From Spirochaetaceae bacterium (GTDB lineage Bacteria; Spirochaetota; Spirochaetia; DSM-2461), in assembly GCA_016342385.1 (NCBI GenBank), contig JAEINM010000181.1:1-7854 (forward strand): a stretch of 7,854 bases of DNA, read 5' to 3'. The translations under genes were made by a program, and so were the position numbers. The notes under the pieces are model-generated. The model saw only the letters and a program-made list of their open reading frames with translations. It was not told the origin of the DNA and made no database searches. Shown in pieces: positions 1 to 5,713 of this stretch. Positions within the stretch are counted from its first letter, which is position 1; each line of letters begins with the position of its first letter.

Positions 1-267
1 TTATTCTTCTTCAAACTTTTTTTCAAATAGATCGGCAATGGCTTCGACGGCTTCAGATTCATCACTACCTTCTGCAGAGACAATAATATCGGTTTTATAA
101 CTGGCACCTAATGTTATAATACCCATTATTGATTTGGCATTAATTTTTTCCGAATCTTTTTCCAGGAAAATATTTGATTCAAATTGGCTGGCCGTCTGAA
201 CAATCAGGGCGGCAGGCCTAGCATGAATTCCGGCTCTGTTTTTTATAGTTGTCGTTTTTTGTTTCAT
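1..267 (-). CDS. ptsH: HPr phosphocarrier protein of the PTS
   Basis: HPr is a small cytoplasmic phosphocarrier. It takes phosphate from PEP via Enzyme I on a histidine and can be phosphorylated on a serine by HprK. The 88-residue protein has the family's normal length. His15 lies in AGIHARPA (residues 12-19), the active-site loop. Ser46 lies in NAKSIMG (43-49), the regulatory site with the usual hydrophobic residues after it. The ATG at 267 overlaps the hprK stop in an ATGA arrangement (4 bp), so the two are translationally coupled; AGGA also lies about 6 nt upstream. No Enzyme I or sugar permease gene is visible, so whether it serves sugar uptake or only regulation is open. The stop codon is the first three bases of the window, so the gene is complete. 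Confidence 0.96.
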   Translation of the reverse strand: MKQKTTTIKNRAGIHARPAALIVQTASQFESNIFLEKDSEKINAKSIMGIITLGASYKTDIIVSAEGSDESEAVEAIADLFEKKFEEE

Positions 268-1256
268 CTTAAATCCTGTTTGTTATTATTTTCCAGATAA
301 ATTTTTCTGGCATTTTCAGATTCCAGCCATTGAATAATATTTTTATTAAATTCCCGGGCTGAATATTGGCCTTTTTGCTTCAGTCTTTCATTTAATGCTG
401 CAGTTTCAATAATTATGGGTATATTTCTCCCCGGTTTTACGGGTATTTTCAAATAGGGAACCTTTACTCCCAAAATATCAATGCTTATTTCACTGGACCC
501 TATCCGATCGTAACTTTGATTGGAATCCCATTCTTCAAGTTGTACAGCAAAGTCAATTCTCTTTTCGTCTCGTATAGCTCCAACGCCAAAAATATGAGAG
601 ATATTAATGATTCCCAAACCACGAATTTCCATGTGATGACCAATGACTTTGTTCGTACCTGAACCTATTAGATTATTTCCTTCAACACATTTAATGACGA
701 CAGCATCATCTGCTACTAGACGATGGCCCCGTTCTATCAGCTCAAGGGCTGTTTCACTTTTTCCGACACCGCTATCTCCCTGAATCAATACTCCACTGCC
801 GGCTACTTCTACCAGAACGCCATGAACTGTCTGCTGAGGAGCAAAATAATTGCTTAACTGCCTCATCAGTCTTACAGAGATCTCAGATGACGACAAAGAT
901 GTAATAAGAACCGGAGTATTGGTTTTCTCTGCAATTTCCAGAAAAGCTTTGTCGGGTTTTAGATTATGGCTGAATACACAGCATGGATAAGTAAATGTAA
1001 AAAGTTTTTCAATAGTTTCGGTTTTTTTTTCTTTATATAGTTTTTGGAGAAAAGCGTATTCCCCCCTGCCGATTAATTGAATCCGCTGTTCTGCAAAATT
1101 TTCATAGAAACCATTTAATGGCAGACCGGGTCTGTTTAATTCGGGAACAGTAATCTCTCTAATCAGACCTTTTCTTCCTGCCAGACATTTTAGCTCCAGA
1201 GCATTGTGTTCTTTAAGATCCAGATCCAGCAAATCCAGGACAGTTAATGTTTTCAT
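264..1256 (-). CDS. hprK: HPr kinase/phosphorylase
   Basis: This bifunctional cytoplasmic enzyme phosphorylates HPr at Ser46 and removes that phosphate by phosphorolysis. Numbered from a possible GTG at 1262 (332 aa), the N-terminal regulatory domain spans about 1-135. Then come VHGVLVEV (146-153, His147), the P-loop GDSGVGKS (162-169), VADD (183-186) with its catalytic aspartates, the signature MEIRGLGIINI (211-221), and the C-terminal PVKPGRNIPIIIE loop (274-286). All key elements are present, so it should be active. I chose the ATG at 1256 (330 aa) because MKTLTVLDLL fits the family N-terminus. Neither start has a Shine-Dalgarno site. The gene follows a terminator and overlaps ptsH, its substrate gene, by 4 bp. 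Confidence 0.95.
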   Translation of the reverse strand: MKTLTVLDLLDLDLKEHNALELKCLAGRKGLIREITVPELNRPGLPLNGFYENFAEQRIQLIGRGEYAFLQKLYKEKKTETIEKLFTFTYPCCVFSHNLKPDKAFLEIAEKTNTPVLITSLSSSEISVRLMRQLSNYFAPQQTVHGVLVEVAGSGVLIQGDSGVGKSETALELIERGHRLVADDAVVIKCVEGNNLIGSGTNKVIGHHMEIRGLGIINISHIFGVGAIRDEKRIDFAVQLEEWDSNQSYDRIGSSEISIDILGVKVPYLKIPVKPGRNIPIIIETAALNERLKQKGQYSAREFNKNIIQWLESENARKIYLENNNKQDLR

Positions 1257-1265
1257 ATACACAGG

Positions 1266-1271
1266 ATTATA
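1266..1271 (-). promoter_or_regulatory. Candidate -10 box for hprK-ptsH
   Basis: On the minus strand a perfect TATAAT lies 9 nt before the ATG at 1256. The region 17-18 nt upstream is the T-run of the preceding terminator (TTTTTT), a poor -35 match. If used, the transcript would start about 3 nt before the ATG. The case rests on the need for a promoter after the terminator and the absence of a Shine-Dalgarno site. In AT-rich DNA the hexamer could be chance. Confidence 0.35.
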
Positions 1272-1287
1272 TCTTATTTCTTTGAAT

Positions 1288-1322
1288 AAAAAAAGGAGAG
1301 GTCTTTACCTCTCCTTTTTTTT
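1288..1322 (-). terminator. Intrinsic terminator after hpf
   Basis: A perfect 7-bp GC-containing stem pairs GGAGAGG (1295-1301) with CCTCTCC (1308-1314) around a 6-nt loop. It is flanked by seven A (1288-1294) and eight T (1315-1322), so it reads as a hairpin plus U-tract on either strand. On the minus strand it lies 45 nt past the hpf stop and should end the lpt-rpoN-hpf transcript. No plus-strand gene precedes it, so minus-strand use is the relevant one. Confidence 0.9.
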
Positions 1323-1366
1323 CCATTATTTGTAAAAAAAGTGGATTCTCCTTCCGGAGTTTTTTA

Positions 1367-1660
1367 TCAATGCTGCTTTATTTTCTCCTTTTCTCTGGAT
1401 ACTTTTATCAGCATTTTATCAAATATCTCATCTATAGCTTTATATAGTTCTCTCTCTTCAACTTTTATATGACTGTTTTGTCCCCATCTGAAATGAATGT
1501 TGGATTCCACAATAAAAAAGCCTTTGCTTTCTTTTTTAATGATAATGTGAAGATCTACAATTAAATCTTCGACAAATTCCAGTTTTTCCAGCCTTTTCTC
1601 AATGTACTCACTTGTGGTTTCACTCACGTTGTAATGAACACCTTTTACATTTACTGTCAT
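1367..1660 (-). CDS. hpf: Short ribosome hibernation promoting factor (HPF/RaiA family)
   Basis: This small protein binds the 30S subunit in slow growth or stationary phase, over the tRNA and mRNA sites, and helps inactive ribosomes dimerise. The 97 residues match short HPF (about 95 in E. coli). There is no C-terminal dimerisation domain as found in long HPF. Visible family features are the N-terminal strand MTVNVKGVHYNVSE (1-14), the basic helix YIEKRLEKLE (19-28), and the second helix ELYKAIDEIFDKM (71-83) with a Lys-rich tail. A very strong AGGAGG (1666-1671) lies 5 nt before the ATG. It sits 18 bp after rpoN, as in the classical rpoN-hpf pair, and a terminator follows it. Co-transcription with rpoN is likely. 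Confidence 0.93.
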   Translation of the reverse strand: MTVNVKGVHYNVSETTSEYIEKRLEKLEFVEDLIVDLHIIIKKESKGFFIVESNIHFRWGQNSHIKVEERELYKAIDEIFDKMLIKVSREKEKIKQH

Positions 1661-1678
1661 ATCAGCCTCCTGAAAAAT

Positions 1679-3046
1679 TTAACGCCTGAAGGACGGCATT
1701 ATGTCTAATTCCTTGCGGTATTTAGCTACAGTTCTTCTGGCAATATTTATTCCTCTCATTTTCAATAAATCAGATATTTTTTGATCAGAGAGTTTTTTTT
1801 CGCTTTTTGATTCTTCTATTATCTCTTTTATAATTTCTTTGACAGCTGTTTTTGAATTTCCTGAAGAGACGGCATTTGTAAAAAAGTACTTCAGTTCAAA
1901 AACACCCCATTCGGTTTGAATATATTTCCCTCTGGAAATTCTTGAAACAGTAGACTCGTTCATATCTATTTCATTGGCAATATCTTTCAGGGTTAATGGG
2001 ACAAGGTATTTAGGCCCTTTTCTGAAAAAATCTCTTTGAAATTCAACAATAGCCCTGGCTGTTTTCAGTAACGTGGAATTCCAGAGGTTGATGGTGTTCA
2101 TAAACCATTTGGCATCCCGAACAGTAGAGTTTACAAATCTGTTTATCTCTTTCTGTTGGCGATTATCCGATTTATCTTTCTGCTCTATCAATTCTTCGAA
2201 ATAGGAGTTGATCTGGAGAATGGGAATTTCCTCTTCATTAATTGTAAGGAAAAAATCACCATCTCTCTTTTTAACAATTAAATCCGGTATGACGTAGGAT
2301 GGTCTTTCATAGGAGAATTGTCGTCCGGGAAAAGGTTCCAGATATTTAATGTAATAGAGGATATCGTCTATATCATCGAGACTTATTCCAGTTTTTTTGG
2401 AAATCTCAAGGTATTTTCCCCGGTTGAGAAGGTCCAGATAATCTCTTATGACCTCTTTTGTTCCTTCAGGATTTCCCCTGATTATATCTGTTTGAACAAT
2501 TAGGGATTCTATATAGTCTGTTGTACAGGTTCCTATGGGATCAAGTTGTTGTACTATTGACTTAACCTTGTTTAGAGTCTCTAGTTCATTATTATTGGTA
2601 AGAACTTCAGGAGGCTCTATATTAAAACCATTATCGTCCAGGTTGTAGATTAATAATTCTCCGATTTCAATTTCTCTTTCACTTAATGGTTGTATATGCA
2701 GTTGGGAAATAAGGTGATCCTGAAGAGACTCATCTCTACTTATGGTTCCCTCCATAAATTGTCTCTTAGAATTATCACTGCCCTGCCATTTTGTACTGTA
2801 GCTATAACCTGAATCGGATGAGTTTTCAAAAGGATCATAGTCTTCCTTTTTCTTATCTACAATTTCATCGAAAGAAAGAGACTGGTTATCATTGACAAAT
2901 TCCAGCGCCGGATTCTTTTCAACTTCTTCTTTAATTTTTAATTTCAGGTTTTGTAAAGGTAAAGCTAAAAGATTAATCGACTGCAATAGCTGAGGACTCA
3001 TCTTCAGCTTCATCTCCTGCCTTAATACAGGTTTTTGAAACTGCAA
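1679..3046 (-). CDS. rpoN: RNA polymerase sigma-54 factor RpoN
   Basis: Sigma-54 directs RNA polymerase to -24/-12 promoters that need an AAA+ enhancer-binding activator. The 455-residue protein is full length. Region I (about 1-50) has the PQLLQSINLLALPLQNLK-type activator-contact helix and ends in KNPALE. An acidic linker spans about 51-110. The core-binding region includes LDPIGTCTTDYIESL (168-182) and YLEPFPGRQF (235-244). A helix-turn-helix with ESTVSRISRGKYIQT (364-378) is followed by GVFELKYFF (381-389). The RpoN box ARRTVAKYR (436-444) reads the -24 element. The start is TTG at 3046, supported by AGGAG 6 nt upstream; the nearby upstream ATG is out of frame. No activator gene is in the window. 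An 87-bp gap separates it from lptB. Confidence 0.97.
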   Translation of the reverse strand: MQFQKPVLRQEMKLKMSPQLLQSINLLALPLQNLKLKIKEEVEKNPALEFVNDNQSLSFDEIVDKKKEDYDPFENSSDSGYSYSTKWQGSDNSKRQFMEGTISRDESLQDHLISQLHIQPLSEREIEIGELLIYNLDDNGFNIEPPEVLTNNNELETLNKVKSIVQQLDPIGTCTTDYIESLIVQTDIIRGNPEGTKEVIRDYLDLLNRGKYLEISKKTGISLDDIDDILYYIKYLEPFPGRQFSYERPSYVIPDLIVKKRDGDFFLTINEEEIPILQINSYFEELIEQKDKSDNRQQKEINRFVNSTVRDAKWFMNTINLWNSTLLKTARAIVEFQRDFFRKGPKYLVPLTLKDIANEIDMNESTVSRISRGKYIQTEWGVFELKYFFTNAVSSGNSKTAVKEIIKEIIEESKSEKKLSDQKISDLLKMRGINIARRTVAKYRKELDIMPSFRR

Positions 3047-3052
3047 ATATTA

Positions 3053-3057
3053 CTCCT
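3053..3057 (-). promoter_or_regulatory. Ribosome binding site fixing the TTG start of rpoN
   Basis: AGGAG on the minus strand is 6 nt before TTG at 3046. The next in-frame ATG is codon 12, inside conserved Region I, so TTG is the real start. Confidence 0.7.
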
Positions 3058-3067
3058 GTTCATAGTA

Positions 3068-3073
3068 ATTATA
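3068..3073 (-). promoter_or_regulatory. Possible -10 box for rpoN
   Basis: A perfect TATAAT on the minus strand lies in the 87-bp lptB-rpoN gap. Its expected start point leaves a leader of about 15 nt containing the AGGAG. No good -35 is seen at 16-18 nt (TGATTA at best). The gap is AT-rich and holds no terminator, so rpoN may simply be read through from lptB. Confidence 0.3.
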
Positions 3074-3133
3074 ATTCATTTCATTGCTATTAATCATCAA
3101 ATTTCATTGATTTTTTTTTTCGGTATAAAATTG

Positions 3134-3856
3134 TCACATTTCAAAGTCATGACCGAGATAAATTTTTCTGGCTAACTCACTTTTCAGAACATCATCTTTT
3201 GACCCGCTTACAATAATCTCTCCCAGGTTTGTAATGTATGATCTTTCAGTAATTTCAAGAGTATCCCTAACGTTATGATCTGTTATTAGAACTCCAATTC
3301 CCCGATCGGACAAATGTTCAACAATTCTTTTGATTTCAAAAACAGCTATAGGGTCTATTCCTGCAAAAGGCTCATCTAGCAATAAAAACTGGGGATTACA
3401 GGCTAGCGATCTGGCAATTTCCGTCCTTCTTCTTTCTCCACCTGACAGAGTAAAGGCTTTCTGTTTTCTCACTTTGACAATTCCGAGATCTAATAAAAGA
3501 GATTCGAGTAATTCCTTTTTGTCTGATTGAGATAGGTCTTTTCTTGTTTCCAGAATTGACCAAACATTTTTTTCAACAGTCAGTTTTCTAAAGACAGAGG
3601 CGTCTTGAGGTAAATATGAAATACCATTTAAGGCTCTCCGATACATAGGATCATGGGTTATTTCTTTATCATTGAGGAATATTTTGCCTGCGGTGGGTCT
3701 GATAAAACCGGCTATCATATAAAAGCAAGTTGTTTTTCCGGCTCCATTGGGACCAAGCAGGCCGACAATTTCTCCCTTTTTCATGGTGAAGCTCATGTCT
3801 TTTACAGCTTCTTTTTTACCAAAAGATTTTTTGAGGCCTTCAACTTTTAATTCCAT
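3134..3856 (-). CDS. lptB: LPS export ABC transporter ATPase LptB
   Basis: LptB is the cytoplasmic ATPase that powers LPS extraction from the inner membrane with LptF and LptG, which are not in this window. Numbered from the ATG at 3856 (240 aa, the usual LptB length), the Walker A motif GPNGAGKTT is at 35-43, the Q-loop Gln is at 84 in YLPQDASVF, and the ABC signature LSGGE is at 137-141. Walker B FLLLDEP ends with Asp161-Glu162, and the switch His194 is in ITDHN. The motif ITDHNVRDTL and the ending KIYLGHDF are typical of LptB rather than of other ABC ATPases. An upstream in-frame GTG at 3883 would add nine residues inside lptA. I chose 3856 because AGGAG precedes it and MELKVEGLKKSFG matches the family start. 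The lptA stop is 1 bp before this ATG. Confidence 0.95.
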   Translation of the reverse strand: MELKVEGLKKSFGKKEAVKDMSFTMKKGEIVGLLGPNGAGKTTCFYMIAGFIRPTAGKIFLNDKEITHDPMYRRALNGISYLPQDASVFRKLTVEKNVWSILETRKDLSQSDKKELLESLLLDLGIVKVRKQKAFTLSGGERRRTEIARSLACNPQFLLLDEPFAGIDPIAVFEIKRIVEHLSDRGIGVLITDHNVRDTLEITERSYITNLGEIIVSGSKDDVLKSELARKIYLGHDFEM

Positions 3857-3857
3857 T

Positions 3858-4517
3858 TCACTCCTGCTTTTCGACATTTGCACTGTCTTCTTCCTGATCT
3901 TCGAGTATTAAAGAGCCCTCAACTTTACCATCCATTCTGATTTCATCGGTATCGAGCAAAACCGTAATTTTTGATGCTCTGAAGGTATCGTCCTTTTTAT
4001 ATACAACAGGTAGTCCTGTCATAAGAAGGCTGTTGGAGTTTTTATCATATGTTGCAAATTCACAACGGCAAGTAAGATCCTCTTTTAATATCCGGACTCC
4101 GATCTGGAGGAAAAGGATCTCATCATTCTGTTTAAATTCTAGAAATCCGGACTTTATAATCATTTCATTTTTGTAGTCTTCCATAACAGAGCGGCTGCTA
4201 ATTCTTGTAATTTTAGTTTCTCTGTTATAAAAGAGCGTTTCACTATTGATCTTTATCTCTTCCTCACTGTCAATAACTTCTACATCTCCTTCACAGACAA
4301 GAATGTTATAGTCTTTCCCGTAAAGTCGAATCTCATCAGCCGTTATTTCTTTATTTCCGGTTTTTACATAGGCATTACCGGAAAGAACTGTAAACTCATT
4401 TCCTTCTGCCGAATCATATCTCATAAAATCAGCAGAAAATTCAATTGATTCGCCGAAAAGGGATAAGGATATATGCATTAAGAAGAGAAAAGTCAGTAAT
4501 AAATTATTCTTTTTCAT
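3858..4517 (-). CDS. lptA: LptA/OstA-family periplasmic LPS transport protein
   Basis: LptA forms the periplasmic beta-jellyroll bridge that carries LPS from LptC to LptD at the outer membrane. From the ATG at 4517 the protein has 219 residues, somewhat longer than E. coli LptA (185). It begins with a signal peptide: KK, then a hydrophobic stretch to about residue 20, with likely cleavage after SLFG (about 22). The OstA-type strand pattern follows, for example IEFSADFMRYD, LSGNAYVKTGNKEITADEIRLY and CEGDVEVID. It ends in an acidic tail (LEDQEEDSANVEKQE). A longer GTG start at 4532 adds five residues before the signal peptide and is less natural. The gene overlaps lptC by 14 bp and abuts lptB. 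It could also be called a generic OstA-like protein, but the neighbours favour LptA. Confidence 0.85.
   Translation of the reverse strand: MKKNNLLLTFLFLMHISLSLFGESIEFSADFMRYDSAEGNEFTVLSGNAYVKTGNKEITADEIRLYGKDYNILVCEGDVEVIDSEEEIKINSETLFYNRETKITRISSRSVMEDYKNEMIIKSGFLEFKQNDEILFLQIGVRILKEDLTCRCEFATYDKNSNSLLMTGLPVVYKKDDTFRASKITVLLDTDEIRMDGKVEGSLILEDQEEDSANVEKQE
3861..3865 (-). promoter_or_regulatory. Ribosome binding site deciding the lptB start
   Basis: On the minus strand the order is AGGAG, TGA (lptA stop), one A, then the ATG of lptB. The site is 4 nt from the ATG and lies inside the lptA coding end, which implies coupled translation. Confidence 0.65.
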
Positions 4518-5049
4518 TAGAGATAAATACACCTTTTATTTTACTGTCAAATGTAATGGTTTTTCTCTTAATATCTGCAGAAAACCCCTGTCCTGTTAAC
4601 TCCGATCCTTCTTTGTCTCTCACCAGAACCGTATCTTCGGGATCTGAAGACAAAATTTTCTTTTCATCGATCCAGTATATGGATTCAGCTCTTAAAGAAG
4701 AATTATCTTCAGTTGATTCGATTTTTATAGAACCTGTCAACTGAGCATCACCGCTTTTCATATATAATACAGCAGAATTAGATCTTCCATGATTGTTTAT
4801 TTCGCCGTCTTCATAATTATAAAAATCAACTTGTGAAAGATGTGTTTCTTCTTTGCTGTCATATACTTCTGCTTTATCAGCTTTTATCTGCATAGCCGGA
4901 GAACCATTTTGAATTTCAACAGTTTCATATTTGAAAATTATGGTATTGGGAATCTCTTCAGATAAGTTTTGAACCAGATCAGCCTCACTATAATCCAATG
5001 AGCAAGCTGAAAACAAAATCACAATTAAAATAATAAAAAATTTTCCCAT
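4504..5049 (-). CDS. lptC: LptC-like protein, predicted lipoprotein
   Basis: LptC takes LPS from LptB2FG and passes it to LptA on the periplasmic face of the inner membrane. The 181-residue protein starts with a short hydrophobic segment, FFIILIVILFSAC, in which Cys16 follows a relaxed lipobox (F-S-A-C). It is therefore predicted to be anchored by lipid rather than by the transmembrane helix of E. coli LptC. The rest shows the LptC/OstA beta-rich pattern, such as MQIKADKAEVYDSKEETHLS, LRAESIYWIDEKKIL and LTGQGFSADIKRKTITF. Sequence identity in this family is low, so order and fold pattern carry the call. A good promoter sits just upstream and no Shine-Dalgarno site is seen. The 3' end overlaps lptA by 14 bp. 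Confidence 0.82.
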   Translation of the reverse strand: MGKFFIILIVILFSACSLDYSEADLVQNLSEEIPNTIIFKYETVEIQNGSPAMQIKADKAEVYDSKEETHLSQVDFYNYEDGEINNHGRSNSAVLYMKSGDAQLTGSIKIESTEDNSSLRAESIYWIDEKKILSSDPEDTVLVRDKEGSELTGQGFSADIKRKTITFDSKIKGVFISNEKE

Positions 5050-5057
5050 TAATGTGA

Positions 5058-5086
5058 ATTATTTATCAGCAGGTAATTCGTGTCAA
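5058..5086 (-). promoter_or_regulatory. Sigma-70-type promoter of the lpt-rpoN-hpf unit
   Basis: On the minus strand a perfect -35 TTGACA (5086-5081), a 17-bp spacer and -10 AATAAT (5063-5058, 5 of 6) fill the 37-bp gap before lptC. The -10 ends 8 nt before the lptC ATG, so the predicted transcript has only about 2 nt of leader. The -35 begins immediately after the stop codon of the DUF151 gene. Confidence 0.65.
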
Positions 5087-5090
5087 TTAC
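5073..5090. repeat. Inverted repeat over the lptC -35 box
   Basis: GTAATT (5073-5078) and AATTAC (5085-5090) form perfect 6-bp arms around CGTGTC. The repeat covers the whole -35 hexamer of the lptC promoter and the DUF151 stop codon. It could be an operator, but the short AT-rich arms could be chance, and there is no U-tract for a terminator. Confidence 0.35.
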
Positions 5091-5578
5091 ATAAAGGTAT
5101 GATCTGTGTTGTTATTCTTCAAAAAAAGAAAATCCTGAGATAGATTGTCTACTTCATATAGCCAGAAATTATTGGAATTGTCAGAAATAACTTCAAGGTT
5201 GGTCATAATATCGCCACCGTGACGAATAATCAGGGCAATGCCGTCACTGGGTCGAACTTCCATGGAATAGGTCCGTAAATTCTTTTTATAGTAGATCCGT
5301 GCATAATATTTCTCTTTAACTGATTTGTAAATATATAGAGATGTCAACCTGAATTTGTGCTTGAGCAAAATTTCAGAAAACAGATCATGAGTTAATGGTC
5401 TGGGCGGGTGTATATTTTCTAATTCAGTTATAATTGCGCTTGCTTCAAAAGGACCGATGGAGATGGGGATCGTATTTTTTTCATCAGTACTCTGCAAAAT
5501 AATAACCGGAAGCTGTGATTCCTGGTGTAAAGAAATCCCCTTTATTGTTAAGCCTATTAGCTTGTTCTCTTTTCCCAT
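5087..5578 (-). CDS. DUF151 bifunctional nuclease family protein
   Basis: The protein belongs to the bifunctional nuclease family (DUF151/BFN), known from a plant DNase/RNase and widespread in bacteria, where the exact role is mostly untested. From the ATG at 5578 it has 163 residues. The family landmarks are IPISIGPFEASAI (37-49), HPPRPLTHDL (57-66) and RPSDGIAL (109-116), the last with Gly where Ala is common. A C-terminal part of about 40 residues is not conserved in pattern. A TTG at 5626 would add 16 residues (including Cys-Phe-Leu-Thr-Lys-Trp), but nothing supports it. I prefer 5578 because KLIGLTIKGISL is where family proteins begin. No Shine-Dalgarno site precedes it. It is divergent from cheR and 37 bp upstream of lptC. 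Confidence 0.88.
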   Translation of the reverse strand: MGKENKLIGLTIKGISLHQESQLPVIILQSTDEKNTIPISIGPFEASAIITELENIHPPRPLTHDLFSEILLKHKFRLTSLYIYKSVKEKYYARIYYKKNLRTYSMEVRPSDGIALIIRHGGDIMTNLEVISDNSNNFWLYEVDNLSQDFLFLKNNNTDHTFM

Positions 5579-5584
5579 ATTATC

Positions 5585-5593
5585 AGTATAACA
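5585..5593 (-). promoter_or_regulatory. Candidate extended -10 for the DUF151 gene
   Basis: The minus strand reads TGTTATACT, an extended -10 (TGn plus TATACT, 5 of 6). It ends 6 nt before the ATG at 5578, so the expected start point is the A of the ATG itself. No -35 match is seen, which extended -10 promoters do not strictly need. Confidence 0.4.
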
Positions 5594-5649
5594 CCACTTG
5601 GTTAGAAAACACTTTATTGGAATCAAGACTTATAAAAAAAGTACAGCTA

Positions 5650-5679
5650 TTGACATCCCCAATATTCAGATCATAAAAT
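5650..5679 (+). promoter_or_regulatory. Sigma-70-type promoter of cheR-cheB
   Basis: A perfect -35 TTGACA (5650-5655), an 18-bp spacer and -10 TAAAAT (5674-5679, 5 of 6) lie 34 nt upstream of the cheR start. The predicted start is near 5686, giving a leader of about 28 nt. No sigma-28-type chemotaxis promoter was seen here. Confidence 0.65.
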
Positions 5680-5713
5680 TAACATATAAATTTCATTTGA
5701 AGCAGGCTTAATA

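Noticed and set aside
1344..1359. Small hairpin CTCC-GGAA-GGAG (minus strand) followed by a T-run, just after hpf
   Set aside because: The stem is only 4 bp and seven bases separate it from the T-run, so it is too weak as a terminator. The hairpin at 1295-1314 is far stronger.
3096..3120. Weak ATCAA/TTGAT hairpin followed by ten T on the plus strand
   Set aside because: The stem is 5 bp with no GC clamp, and no plus-strand gene lies upstream. On the transcribed minus strand the run is poly-A, so it is not a terminator.
4445..4744. Plus-strand open frame of 99 codons across the lptA/lptC junction
   Set aside because: It is antisense to two supported genes, has no family features, and is explained as a shadow frame.
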